Notes: a model not told the origin generated them from the sequence alone. A DNA stretch of 64,000 nucleotides from Massariosphaeria phaeospora (GCA_011032825.1 JAADJZ010000032.1:248001-312000); one strand, 5' to 3'; shown: positions 30,801 to 41,328, counted from the first letter of the stretch. Translations and numbers: made by a program.

Positions 30801-31869
30801 TCTGCTCTTTTTCGAACGCTTCAGCCATCGATTTGATAAGTTTCTCCAGCTCGACAGTAATCGAAGCCACCACCCGATTAGATTCTTCCAGCTTCTCAAG
30901 AGCAGTGTCAAGTTCAGTCTTGGTGACGGACACTTGCTGTTCCAGGCGAGTTTGCTGGCAGGTTGATTCCTCGAGTTTCTTCTCAGCGTCGGCAAGGTCT
31001 ACCTCGAGCTGATTAGCCTTCGACAAAGCGGCCAATCGGTCCTGGTCGACGTCGCGGAGCTCCTTCGTCTTGCCAGCGAGTTCCTCTCGAGCGGTACTCA
31101 GTTCAGCGGCCAGCTGAACATGGGCGGAATCTGCAGCATGGAGCTCCCCGTAGGCTTGTTGCAGCTGGCTGTTGGCCGCAGCAACCTCTGCCTGAGACTC
31201 CTTCAGCTGGGCACGACAAACTTCCAGCTCTTTGTCCTTCTGGTCCAGAGTCGCATCTCGAATGCCATCGGTCGTAGACTTATCGCCGGGAGATACTAGC
31301 TCGCCTGAGTGGTCCGTTTGTACCATGCGATCAACGACCGTCTTGTTGGACGACGACGGGCTGCTAGACTGGACCTCAACAAGCTGGTTGGAATCGCCGC
31401 CAGAAACGTCCGGACCGCCAACAATTTCAGTCTGAGTGGCAGTCGTTGCGGTCGCTGTTGTTGTCGCACGTGAGACGACCTGCTCGACCTCCGTTGCAGC
31501 ATACTCCACCCGGATCGTTGTGTTCGAGTTGGTCTCATTGATTTCGTTCAGGCCCCTCTGTATCTCGTCAAGCCTCTGAGCCCGTCCCTCAATGTGCGGG
31601 ATCGGAGGCGATTCAGCCTCGACGGCGGCCTCCGAATCGGCGACTTCGTTCACGGCATGCTCGCCCTCACGAGCACGGGAGGCATCCAGGCGCTCCATGA
31701 GGCGGTTTAACTGCTCTTTGAGCCGGATGTTTTCCGTGATGCCGTCAAGTCGCTGCTTTATTTCATACTGGAGGAGACGGTCCGCGGTGATATCCTCGCG
31801 ATGGTCGACGAACGCGGGCGGCATTGTGTTGGGCGCGGAAGAGGTGTGTAGTTGTGGTGTGCTGGACAT
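27730..31869 (-). CDS. long coiled-coil and disordered protein with KGMGASRWA-type repeats
   Basis: As an uninterrupted frame it is 1379 aa; the first ATG is at 31869 (the frame also has an upstream TTG). Residues about 195-350 are a heptad-type coiled coil (QKDKELEVCRAQLKESQAEV and following). The middle is acidic and low-complexity. From about residue 1115 there are roughly 50-residue repeats, each with TEEAK, a SEPTESVP segment and a motif of the form GMGASRWAQK; the motif recurs as GMAASRWAQK, GMGTSKHAQK, GMGASRWAQK and GMGASKHASD. No enzyme domain seen. A scaffold or RNA-associated role would be a guess. The 3' end may be alternatively spliced (separate entry), giving 1374 aa. Confidence 0.75.
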   Translation of the reverse strand: MSSTPQLHTSSAPNTMPPAFVDHREDITADRLLQYEIKQRLDGITENIRLKEQLNRLMERLDASRAREGEHAVNEVADSEAAVEAESPPIPHIEGRAQRLDEIQRGLNEINETNSNTTIRVEYAATEVEQVVSRATTTATATTATQTEIVGGPDVSGGDSNQLVEVQSSSPSSSNKTVVDRMVQTDHSGELVSPGDKSTTDGIRDATLDQKDKELEVCRAQLKESQAEVAAANSQLQQAYGELHAADSAHVQLAAELSTAREELAGKTKELRDVDQDRLAALSKANQLEVDLADAEKKLEESTCQQTRLEQQVSVTKTELDTALEKLEESNRVVASITVELEKLIKSMAEAFEKEQSQKANKLDWAALRKVSVNQPENVVVPETHSEDANSKIQVPAIEIQPETAEEDMTAEAEGPEKDGQSKRAADGSQPSDDGSSESDSEDEDDIFAAMLTESCRRGDEAVDDRQMAIIHAQAVKEREEEAALTLAEQTPEQDSQHDVLQGVDTGRTLEFEEHEDVLALHIQPFTAKKNLDRDISGDLDAARMKEFEEEVSAKTKEDKDLDAIEAEIEAARIQTEMEYDLELYSEDGPKSVPADDEPEVLPAAEPPKVFTAQNELKVFASKDELEAYIAKYEPEVPKATAIDKPTISSPGRPLVFYSYYTENHKQSGAEADEGYRQHRLESAGLVASAAPPGLQMLGKSAVSLAAAPFIPGVSYHASSSSDTKIQPVVGKDSTSRSFGKFSFNAVANVFTPGFTLSAKNDPVAPLAMKAKTAPGTLGVEPDAVVLRGYKTDTDAKVRPIVKLPPVSLLTVNVQTHVPLVNATEESLPPVTTTVATLEDDGNPKPKAKVNIVKSTAMAEAGEAGEAGESTTEKAESTVAPELSGNTADAAHDKDLIFGTPLLQPPRAPRAMLDPFAAMNKTFETNHFAALSKTFEDIRNKQANPGLQAPPQKEPEALKLFTYDLPLRPKGESWSMSMPLRPKGNVQSKGDNQEVSQQSRSANVSNKAIATSSESKPIDNGADLKPVAKKVESLAPESAKVEKPLETKDLATSSHAKGKGTSTAVVHLPTVKPAKPVISKSSDAFKAIGQVFSDHADEEDTSTEEAMTPTAPTKSELSISEPTESVPAKTGEPFKSKGMAASRWAQKETTLKDKPTEEAKSPIVSTKAVPSISELTESVPVKGDGSKDKGMGTSKHAQKETIAKDTPTEEAKTATVPIKSEPSIPEPTESVPAKADEGFKSKGMGASRWAQKNKAATETPKTPKSTNALKPPVVEPEQTKPATPTYAQSLKAKPTNNSGMGASKHASDKAARASKFGGSTPESKTSGSSAPAALDRALPTSKTGNNDNRSASNNGKRQGKRNKYVPLPAMVVGTHYGAY

Positions 31870-33006
31870 GTGAGCTGGCAATGTCGCACGCGGGGTTGAT
31901 GTTATGATGGTGGGGAGACCTTACGTAGGTTGTGGATGGATTAGAGTAGTTCTCGGGGGAGTGGTTATGGTGCGGTGCCCGTAGACAGTCGCAGGAGGGG
32001 CTCTGAGGGTTTCTCAGGTTTGGTGGTGGAGGTTGCTTTGGTGCGGGTGGGGAAAAGTTTAGAGTGGGGAATATGAGCGAGTTTGATAAGGCAGTGGGTC
32101 AGGCGGCGCATCAGTGACTCAGCACAGCGCGGCGGGCTGTATCCTTGCAGTGACGAAATGATCTTTCCCAGGGTTTCCAACCGGATCCCAGCATTGTGAT
32201 TGGTGAACGCCGCGTTGAGAAGAGACAATCGCCACTATCAAACCATGGAATGACATGGGTTCCCCCGCCGCATTGTTGACCGTCATGAATTTCACCAGAA
32301 GGTGCCGACGGGCCAACATCATTTCACAATGACGAAGCGACAGGAATCCCCGAGAACGATGACGAGCAAAAGAAAAAATCTTGAGACGAGTGAAAGATTG
32401 TAGATAAGCGTGGTAGACACTAGAAGGCCGATCACGTAGACTTGAGAACAAGTTATACAGAAAATAGAACATGCAGGAATAACTGTGCGGGCATAATGGG
32501 GTACTTATATATCGAGTAAGTGGATGTTTGCTGACGATTGCTGTATAACCGGAAAACTTACAATTACGAGCATCCATTGGAAACCCCAAACGTGCCCCCG
32601 TCGGACGTAATAGCTCTTCCCGAACCTGGTATCCTCCAAAACCCAGAGCATCGCGGTCCTCTAGTGCTTCGGTGCTTCGCTGGTATCAAAGCGGCGATTC
32701 CCTACCCTTTGCCTTCTTTCGGTCGTCTCTTTCGCCGGTCGAATCGCTACCTACTTTTTCCCCAGTCCGCTGTTTCTCAAGCTTCAAGCCCGTTTCTCAA
32801 CTAGCTGTCGCAACGCATCTCTCTCACGTCTAACTTCCCTAGACACCTTTCTCAACTGAGTGATATCGTCAGTTCTATGTTTCAACTGAATCTCCAGGGA
32901 CGCGTTCTCCTCCAGTCCCAGACGCGCAGCGTGTTCATCTATATCCTGCCTCCATGGACTTCCGAAGTTCTACGTTCTCGCTTGAGAGCTCCCTGATTTG
33001 AGCCTG
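31870..33006. other. intergenic region with coding-like remnant at its right end
   Basis: 31870-32500 is upstream of the coiled-coil gene and shows nothing clear. On the minus strand 33006-32784 still reads like coiled-coil protein: directly after the TAG of the next gene comes QAQIRELSSENVELRKSMEA. After a one-base frame change it reads DEHAARLGLEENASLEIQL, then a stop at 32784. Confidence 0.5.
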
Positions 33007-34135
33007 CTAGGTCATGTTCTCTACGGCTACATTGTCGTATTGAAGGAGGGTGTGGATTACCATGGCTCTTACGTCTCTGACTCTCGAGTACAGATGCCGG
33101 AAGACGCGGTCCTCCACGTCCTCCACTACGTTCGGGTATCTAGTTGAAACCGTCTTATCCTCTAGTTCGAATATAAATACTAGCTGGTCAAGTTTCCATT
33201 CGATGTCTTTTGATTCTTTATTCATCGCGTTGATGCGTTGTTGATTTTTCAGATCCTCCGCTTTCATTTGCTCGATCTGAGACTTCAGTCGCTTGATTTG
33301 AGTTCGCATCAAAATCTTGTCTGTTGATTCTGTTTTCCTCACGCCCATGCGTTGTTGGTTTTGCAAATTTTCCGCATTCAACTTCTCGATCTGACGCATC
33401 CGCATCGAAGTCCATTTCTTTGGTTCTGTAGTCGTCGCGTCGATGCGTTGTTGATTTTTCAGATCTTCCGCTTTCATTTCCTCAATCTGAGACGTCAGTT
33501 GCTTGACTCGAGTCCGCATCGAAATCTCTTCTTCGGTCCGGCTGTTCCCTTTGCTACTCGAGTGAGACTTGCGTTGGACTCTGGTGTATAGAGAGAGTAA
33601 AGAGGCGATCAGAATCCAAGAGGCAACCAGCATGCCGACAAGCCAATACGTGAGGGAGACTTGGAGGCCAGATGTTATAATATTGTTGTCGAGAAAAGGC
33701 GAGACCGTATGAACCACAATTTTTGGCGGTGGCGTGTGAGTTTCCGACCAAATAGTAGTGTGTATGACAGTACGGGGACACGGCCTCTTCGTGAAACCCA
33801 CTGTACGGGTAACGCCCGCGAAAGGCTCGTATGTTGTTCCATGTTTGTTGATTATGGTGCGTGTCCCATCTGGTGCGATTATATGCTCGACTATGAGGTG
33901 ATTCGTCTGATCAATAGCGGAGTATAACCTCAACCTGATCTAGACCCACTGTAGGATAACACTATAAGGTAAACAATAGTTGCCTTTACCCCAAAGGACT
34001 TACGTTACACTTGAACAGGGATGAGATGAAAACTGTAAACATATGCTCGACTATAGTGCTTGTCGTGTGGTCGATAAACAACCTCGTTTTTGTTGAAATG
34101 GTCGTAGTAGTGACTGTGGGCCATGGGAGCCCCAT
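33007..34135 (-). CDS. orphan single-TM protein with coiled-coil repeats
   Basis: Exons 34135-34004 and 33939-33007 (64-nt intron, phase 0) give 354 aa. Exon 1 starts MGLPWPTVTTTT. The segment FIDHTTSTIVEHM in exon 1 resembles AIDQTNHLIVEHI early in exon 2, so the exons may share a duplicated element. A membrane segment, LTYWLVGMLVASWILIASLL, lies near residue 140. After it come three imperfect 32-36-residue coiled-coil repeats, each with a core like KAEDLKNQQRIDA. The frame ends at TAG 33007, but coiled-coil coding seems to continue beyond it; a 54-nt in-frame intron (GTAATC..CTAG) around the stop would skip it. No known family. It sits 485 bp from a transposon. Confidence 0.55.
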
Positions 34136-34620
34136 TTCGTCAGAGAAGGAGGCTAAGTGTGGTCTCTAATACCAGAAAGTGATTTAGCGTAGTAAGAAGA
34201 TCAGCGAACAGTTCGTCGAAAGAACAATTGCAAACCGATGCGCTTCAATAAATCGAGCCTTGTAGCCAGAAAATGGACGTGTAGAGATGCAAAACCGCGG
34301 GCCAGACAAATCCCACTCATTAACGACCCCCATCCCACCATCAAAGACATCTTGCCGCCCGGTCAAAACCCATGGAACAAAGAGCTAAAAGAGTTCATCC
34401 AATAGGACAAAGGAGATTGCACGAACGAAGCTACCCGAAGACCGAAAGAGAATCTACAACGGAACAAAGACACAAGAGCGTCCTTGATCAAAGTCCTGCA
34501 AAAGTACGAAAACTGACAGAAATATTGGAGATGAGTGAAAGAATGGTGTAGTGTGGGAGGACGTGTGCGTGTTATGTGAAGTGAAGTGAGGTTGAAGTTA
34601 AGATGAATGCCAAGCCGCTA
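34136..34620. other. flank between orphan gene and transposon
   Basis: 485 bp upstream of the orphan gene and left of the transposon. It contains a GTGAAGTGAAGTGAGG-like stretch near 34575. It ends in the TA dinucleotide that is duplicated by the element. No gene seen. Confidence 0.55.
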
Positions 34621-36756
34621 CAGTGCCCGTGCACCTCGTGCACGGTTTCGGGTCGTGCACGATTCTCAAAACCAACACCTAAACTTTACCTTACTATAAT
34701 TCAACAACCACAATGGCTATGGATAAAGCGCTTGCAGCTATCAACGCGCTGAAACCAGGAGAAAAACTTGTATATAAAAAAATTGCTGATAAATATGGTG
34801 TTAATCGCACAACGTTGTCGCGCCGCCATCGCCTGATTACGCGCCCACGCGACGACGCGTACAACAACATGCGCGCACTCAACGTACAGCACGAAGCTGA
34901 GCTTGTCAAATATATCAAAAGCCTTACAGAGAGACGCCTACTACCTACAAAAGCAATGATACAATTATACGCCTCCAAGCTAGCAAAACAGGACGTCTCT
35001 AAGAGCTGGGTTACGCGCTTTCTAGAGCGCAATAAGGATGACTTAACATCTCGCTGGGCACCTGCCATGGATTCTGTACGCCACAACGCTGATTCCTCTA
35101 AGAAATACAGCTTGTATTTTCAACTACTCCAAGAGAAAGTCACTCAGTACGATATCTAGCCTCAGGATACCTACAATATAGATGAAAAAGGCTTCGCAAT
35201 TGGAGTGCTTGCAAAGTCAAAAAGAATCTTTAGCAAAGAGGCTTATACACGTAAGCGTGTAAACTTAGCTCTCTAAGATGGCTCTCGTAAGTGGATAACG
35301 CTATTGGCGTCAATTTGCGCTAATGGCACTGCGCTGCCGCTAGCCATCATCTATCCAGCTGCCAAAGGAGACGTACAAGCTGGCTGGGTTGAGGATATCG
35401 AGCCCAGCATCCATACAGTACATTTCACGACTTCTCCATTAGGCTGGACAAACAATGAGATAGGCCTTGCGTGGCTAGAACAAGTTTTCAATCGCTATAC
35501 AAAGCAGAAAGCACGGCGGAGATAGCGATTACTCATTATTGACGGGCACGGCAGCCATGTAACGATCGATTTTATCAACTTCTGCGATGAGAATAGGATA
35601 CTACTCTGTATATTTCCTCCGCATTCAACTCATACGCTGCAACCACTAGATGTTGGATGCTTTAGTTCACTAGCATCTAACTATAGTCAAGAGCTCACAA
35701 AACACCTCCATACATCGCTTGGATAGATCCCAATTAATAAGAGCTACTTCTTCTCATTATTCTGGGGCGCCTGGAGCTCTACATTCAACGAGAAGCTGAT
35801 ACTTAGCTCGTTTGAAGCCACTGGCATATCGCCACTCAATCCAGACAGGATACTCGATAGGTTCAGGCCATCAACACCAAACAGCTCAGGATCGTCAGAA
35901 TCATCTACCTCAGTCTACTCAGGAGGCGATTGGCAGAAAATAGAGACGTTGATTAATAGATCTGCGGAGGATACGCACTCCAGGGAGACGCGCAAAGTAA
36001 TAAGAACTCTCTACCACCTTGTAGCTCAGAACGAGCTTCTACACCATGAGATGGCTGCTATAAAAGAAGCTCTACAGAAGAAGAAGCAGCGCTCTACAAA
36101 CCGGAAAGCTCTACCTCTACAGCAGCATCAGGAGTATTATGGAGGTGCTGTTTTCTAGTCACCTCGTGCTAAGAGAGAAGCAGAGAAACGATATGAGATT
36201 TTTCAACGCCTTGCACATGAAGAAGAGCTTGCAAAAGCTAATAGAAAAGAGCTTTAAAACAATAATAAGCTACTCAAGGAGAAGCTTGCAGAGGAGAAGC
36301 GTGTAGCGCGAGAGGCAGCCAAGTTAGTGCAAGAGAGAGAGAAGGCTAAGAAAGCTAAACAGGCAGCTGCGCGCGCACAAGAAAAACAGCGCCAAAAAGA
36401 GAAGAGAGACGCTCAAAAAGCTCTACAATTATCCTAAAGAGGCAAGAAAGTAGCTTCAAAGCCTTCTATTAAGCAGAAAAAGCGTGCGCGTCGTGCTGGA
36501 GGTGCTGGAAATAGTAAGTCGTCTGATGTGGCTGCGCCAGCTGCAGCGCCTACTGTCAACTCTCGCGGGCGCAAAATCACTCGGCTAGCTAGGTATATAT
36601 AGAGTTATTTTATCGCAGAGATCTATAGAGTACTCCACTAAAAAATCTTTGCGATAATATTATTTGTACGTGGCTCTAGAGCCTCATATCCAGAATAGCT
36701 ATTATTTTCGAAAATCGTGCACGACCCGAAACCGTGCACGAGGTGCACGGACACTG
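34621..36756 (+). mobile_element. pogo/Fot1-type DNA transposon, inactivated
   Basis: 2136 bp, bounded by terminal inverted repeats of about 47 bp (34621-34667 and 36710-36756) that differ at only a few positions, mostly C/T. TA lies on each side (34619-34620 and 36757-36758), the target duplication of the Tc1/mariner/pogo superfamily. Each repeat holds three GTGCAC hexamers, probably transposase binding sites. The single gene inside is broken by seven in-frame stops. Confidence 0.92.
34713..36602 (+). pseudogene. Fot1/pogo-like transposase with seven premature stops
   Basis: One continuous frame from ATG to TAG at 36600, with in-frame stops at 35157, 35274, 35523, 35724, 36156, 36255 and 36435 and no frameshift. 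The N-terminus has a psq/CENP-B-type helix-turn-helix (KKIADKYGVNRTTLSRRHR) and then a second DNA-binding module ending SWVTRFLERNKDDL. The DDE region shows YNIDEKGFAIGV, LLIIDGHGSH and PPHSTHTLQPLDVGCF, which carry the catalytic acidic residues. A basic, coiled C-terminus follows. Several stops could come from one transition (for example TAAGATGG where CAAGATGG is expected), which fits RIP. No active protein can be made from this copy. Confidence 0.9.
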
Positions 36757-37373
36757 TATACCGGTTAGAAACGCTTGAACAATCCACCTAGTAGAATCTA
36801 AACACAGAGGAGACTCGGTCATCCTCTTGACAGCCTACGGGTTTCTAGCAACAGGTAGACAGTCTGCCTCGATCTTTACAAAGTTTTACTGTATCTAGCA
36901 TACTGGGTAATGTGTAAGAGACGTGCGCACATCGGCAACCAGGGGGATGGGGGTGCAGCGGAACGTGATTCGCTTCAATCTTCTAGTTAGGAATAAGTAA
37001 GTTTTGCGTCAAGAATTAGATGTACAGAAGAACAGAAAATTCGTGAGTAATTGAGTTTTTATTGAAGTGAATCTGAAGAGAGCAAAGTCGACCGAGATGG
37101 TGATCGCTGGACATAAGGGTCATGTGATGTAATGCCTAGGTAGATGCCTAGGTACTTCCCAGTGTAATGTGAATCAAATTTCACCGAAATTCGTCAAGAA
37201 AACATGAAGGCATTTTAGCCCATGCAGAAAATTCCAAACTTTTGCTATCTGTTCTACACCATAGCAGTCGTGTATGAGACCACGCGTTTTTCCTCCTCAG
37301 GCGCCACACGCTCTAGTGGCATGTCCACTTTCCCGTCCATGAATTATCGTAAGAGCCGGTGTCGGAATGAGGC
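36757..37373. other. right flank of the transposon, with MITE fragment
   Basis: 617 bp with no gene. The first 160 bp carry a degraded MITE fragment (36822-36915). The remainder is AT-rich 3' flank of the ubiquitin-like gene. Confidence 0.55.
36822..36915 (-). mobile_element. MITE-like element, fragment C
   Basis: The stretch from CCTCTTGACAGCC through TTTACAAAGTTTTACTG to ATACTGGGTAATGTG aligns with the central half of copy B in the same orientation, with many transitions. Both ends are missing. It lies 65 bp outside the right end of the pogo element. Confidence 0.65.
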
Positions 37374-38800
37374 TTAGAAGCTAGCGACGTGGTAGCCGCT
37401 GAGCTGCTTCTCTAGATCGTGAATGGTGCGGAACTCGCGGAGTGGACCGTTGGGGTTCGTGAGACCGACTTGGACGGGGACTGCACCAGCTGCAACGATT
37501 GAATTAGTATGCATAGTATCTTTCAGCTTGCGTGACTTACTATTGCGTGAGTTGCCATGTCTAAGTTGCACCACCTTCGGCTTGACGTGCTCTTCCTCCT
37601 CGCCATCGATTTGCGCGACCGATTTGACCATGCTGAAGTCTCCGTATATGCCGCTTGGTTCCTCGTAAAACGAGTAGAAAGGGAGACCGTAGCGTTTGTA
37701 TGTAGCTGCGTCGAGGGCCATCGTCGGTGGAGCTTCTCCGGTGACGGCTTTGTAGGCTGCGGAGTTCAGAATTTGGACGTTGAGCACAGTGGTGCTGTTG
37801 GGTATCCAGGCATCGGGAAAAATGTCTTCGTGGATAACTTGGGAGATCTTTCCACCAGCGGCAATGGCCATCTCCGGTCCAGTACCGCCACCCCGGAGCC
37901 TCAAGACAAGATGTACTAGACATCCGGCCGTAATGTAGTACTCCCAGATAGTGCGATCATCTTCAAGTTGCATGCCCTTGAATATAATGCGCTGCTGATC
38001 TGGTGGAATGCCTTCCTTGTCTTGGATCTTGCTCTTGATGTCTGCGGTGGTATCAGATGTATAACCTACTATCGTGATCGTCTTGCCCGTTAAGGTCTTG
38101 ATATACAACGGGAATTCGCCAAACTGGATAGGGCCAGGGCGTGGCACAAAAGGAGTAAGCGGGGTATGGGGTGTGACTTCGATCTGAATACCTCCCGTCG
38201 TGTCCTGGCCAGTGATTTGGGATTCAACAGAATACCCGCTTCCAAACGGCATAGCGATGAATTGACGGACTGTGCCATCCGACCCTGCAATGCCATCTAA
38301 CCAGTGCTGACCCGGAACTACAATGTAGTCTTGAAGTGGAAAGGTTCTAGTGAAGTAGCAGTTGGGGACTTGCTCGCGCGCAAGCTTAGCCTGGCGGCGA
38401 AGTTTCGTAGCCATATCCTCCACAGCAGGCTCGCCAGAGATTGCATTTACTCCACCGACATAGATTTTGATCATGTATGCCTGAGTATGGCCATGGTGTG
38501 CGAAATTAATCCACATTGCTTCTGATTCTATCTCGGGTTAGTGCTTGGAGACAGGAAGTGAGATGGTTATCACTTACGATACATAGGCAGGAACAAGCCA
38601 CCCTTGGCTGCCATGTCGCGAGGCATCTTGTCCGCGAACTTGGACACAGGCTTCAATGGGAACTTGCCTAGGCTTGGCGGCAGATTAGAGATATGCTGAT
38701 TGTCCGGTACACGGATGGTGCGACGGAAGGTGATCTCCAAGTGGTTGTTGATGAGAATGGCGTTGTCGGTCTGCAGTTTGCAATCCATCGCTGCGGCCAT
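37374..38800 (-). CDS. protein with embedded ubiquitin domain
   Basis: Exons 38800-38578, 38527-37541 and 37489-37374 give 441 aa. Intron 2 (51 nt, TACTAAT branch) has no stop, so retention is in frame. The N-terminal 210 residues ([52 protein letters not shown]) form a conserved fungal module of unknown role. Residues about 214-288 are a ubiquitin fold with [29 protein letters not shown] and [10 protein letters not shown]. The Ile44-patch residues are kept, but the Lys48 and Lys63 positions are Met and Ala. LRLRGG is followed by Gly and another 150 residues, which include a C-terminal fungal module. Whether a protease cleaves after GG is unknown. Confidence 0.8.
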
Positions 38801-39338
38801 ACCGTACTGAGACGATAGGGTGTAGTTGTGTGTGACGAAATGGAGTGTAGTTGTGTGTGACGAAGATGGAGTGTAGTTGTGTCTGGCGAAAGTGAAGGTG
38901 AAGTGTAGTTGTGTGGGGCGAAGGTGAAGGAAGGTCAATGAGGAAGAGGCGAGCGAAAAGATGGCGGGGCCGAAAGTTTTAAGGCAACCGTGAAGTGAAA
39001 CCTACACAGCCTAATAACGGCAAAGGTAAAAGTAGAAATGAAAACAAACAAAACACCGGTGAGGGTATGTTTCAGGTGGTCCATGCATGGCGGATGGCCG
39101 CAGGCCAAGCGGCCACTGCAGAACCCCGAGATCGCCGGGAGCGATGAGATCGAAAGGCTGTGAGAATTATAAGTGATAACGAACATCCATGGTGTAAATG
39201 CATGGATTGTGAATTAAATTTGCCAAAGAAGCATGTAATTGCACATACAGAAGTGTGATTGTGGCGCCCAGAGGTAAGACACCACCGCTGCCATGCCAAC
39301 TCCAACTCCAACTCCAACTCACCATGATTTGGCTGTGA
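38801..39338. other. intergenic region upstream of ubiquitin-like gene
   Basis: 538 bp. From 38815 to 38925 there are repeated GTGTAGTTGTGTGTGACGAA-like units (about 3-4 imperfect copies) just upstream of the ubiquitin-like ATG. The remainder is the 3' flank of KRI1. Confidence 0.6.
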
Positions 39339-41328
39339 TTATGAGAGCGCAGAAATACCGTTTTGGTTCTTGTTCTTCCTGCTACGCTTCTTCTTCTTCT
39401 TTTCGCCCCCATCACCACCATTAGCATCACCGCCTCCAGCAGCAGCAGCACCACCACCATCAACCCCGCCCTCATCCCCAACCAGAGTCTCAAACCCGCC
39501 CTTCGGTCCATCCACATCCCCAAACGTATCCAGCCTCCACTGCCTAAGCCGCGCCTTCTTGCTCAAGTTCTTCTTGTCTTTCTTCTTCTTGACCGGGTCT
39601 CGAAATGCGGCTAATTTCTTGAGGCCCGCAAACTCGTTGAGCTGCGTGTCATCAGCAAGCAGTATGTCACGGGAAGTAAGTCCAAAGGTAGTCGGTGACG
39701 TCTCGCGATAGCGGAAACGAGAGGGCGCTTTCGATTTGGACGAGGCGAGAGCGGATTCGTACTCAAGACTAGAGTCGACCAAGTTCTCGATGAGGCGGCG
39801 GTCGCGGCGTGCAGCGCTTTTGGCATCCGCACGCTCCTGCTTGCGCTGTTTGGACTTGGTGGCGCGATTTTTGTCCTGCGCATCGTCTTCGGCGCTAAGC
39901 TGGGCTTCCTCGTCGTCGGACAGTGTGAACTCTGGCCTTTCATCCTCTTCGTCGTCGAAGTCGGGGACCAAATCCTTGATATCGATGTCATCATCAAATG
40001 CTGGTTTCTTCGGCTTCTTGCGTTTGCCATCGTCACTGTCCGAGGCGTCGTCGCCGTCTCCACCGTCGTAGTAATCGTCGCCAAACCGTTTCTTCATCTC
40101 TGCATCCCACTGTTCTTCTGACCAGTCAGCCTCCAACACGTCCGTCCATTCCTCCATCTTGAAGTCTCTGCCCTTCAGACCACCTATCCTGCGTATCTTC
40201 TGAACCTTCTCCTCCATTTCATCGACCTTCAGCTTCCGCAACCGTAACAGCTCTTCTTCTTTTTGACGCCGCTCCGCCTCCCGCTTGGCTCTCGCAGCTT
40301 CGCGGGCCTTTCGGCGGCCATTCAGTCCCCCTTTGCGCACCGTGGTGCTAGCCACAGCGTCACGAGCATAGGTGACCAGCTTCTCATTCGCCGCACTAGT
40401 GTCCTCGAAGTACATGTTGTAGGCGTTCTCATACTCGTCGGCATTAGCCTCCTCGTCTTCATCGTCCGACTCCAGGGGCTTGAAGCGAGCATCGTCGGTG
40501 GGGACCCACGCACGAGTGGCCATGAAGTTCCTGAGAAACGTGTCAGGGTCCTTGTCGGCATTCACAATGTCGTCCTCGGTGATCTTTGCGCGCTCCTTTT
40601 GCGCTCCCGCGGGTTTGGGCTTGGCAACCATGAAATCGTCGTCTTCGTCTTCGTCTTGGTCGCCATCGTTTGTGTGAATCTTTCTGACAAGACTCTGCCT
40701 AACCTCCTCCTGTTCTTCTGCGTATGTTTGTAGAGGCATATCCTCGTCGTCGTCCCCGCCAAGTTTGCCCTCCAGAAGATTCTTGGTGTGGTATTGTTTC
40801 AGCGTCATCGACGGGTCCTGCTTAAAGCTGGGTATGTTGCTCGTATCGGCCTCGTCTATGGGGCGGTAGAAGGCAACGTCCTCTTTGTAGATAGCAGGAT
40901 CCTTGGACCTCAGTGCCTGGAGCGTGGCAGATATCTCAGCATCAAGCGCTTCGGTCGCAAGCTCGCCGTCGTCATCTTCCTCGACGCCCTCTTCCGAGTC
41001 TTCCGAGTCGCCGGCATCCTGCAGGCCCTTCCCCTTGCCGTACTTTGCCTCCACTAGAGATGGTTAGTCCAGCTTCTCTATTTTGGGCTGGAGGGTAGCG
41101 CATACACTTGTGCTGTTCCTCCCGTCGCTTGTTGTGTTCGAAGCGCCGGGCGTACTCTTCGTTCACGTTCAGCGAGACGCCGCCGTCCTCTGCATCGGAT
41201 GCATCGTCGCTGTCGTCGAGCAGCCTCACCTTTTTCGCGGGACGCCCATTGGATGCTTCGCGAGGGTTATTGGCGTCGTCGAGTTCGCGCTTCACGCCGT
41301 TCTCCTGCTTCTTTGACTTTCTGGGCAT
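39339..41328 (-). CDS. KRI1: KRI1 nucleolar ribosome-biogenesis factor
   Basis: Exons 41328-41106 and 41053-39339 (52-nt intron, phase 1) give 645 aa. Kri1 works in the nucleolus with Krr1 in 40S/18S rRNA maturation. The start MPRKSKK is followed by a basic stretch and the conserved NVNEEYARRFEHNKRREE; the splice joins it to KLEAKYGKGKGLQD. Acidic stretches alternate with conserved blocks: DPAIYKEDVAFYR, KKIRRIGG-type coiled segment (RLRKLKVDEMEEKVQKIRRI), and DLVPDFDDE with a long KR-rich tail (KKKKKRSRKNK). Length and acidic/basic alternation are typical. It is transcribed divergently from the Sip3-like gene. Confidence 0.9.

Noticed and set aside
32119..32589. 156-codon minus frame
   Set aside because: No coding character, no splice partner, no motif.
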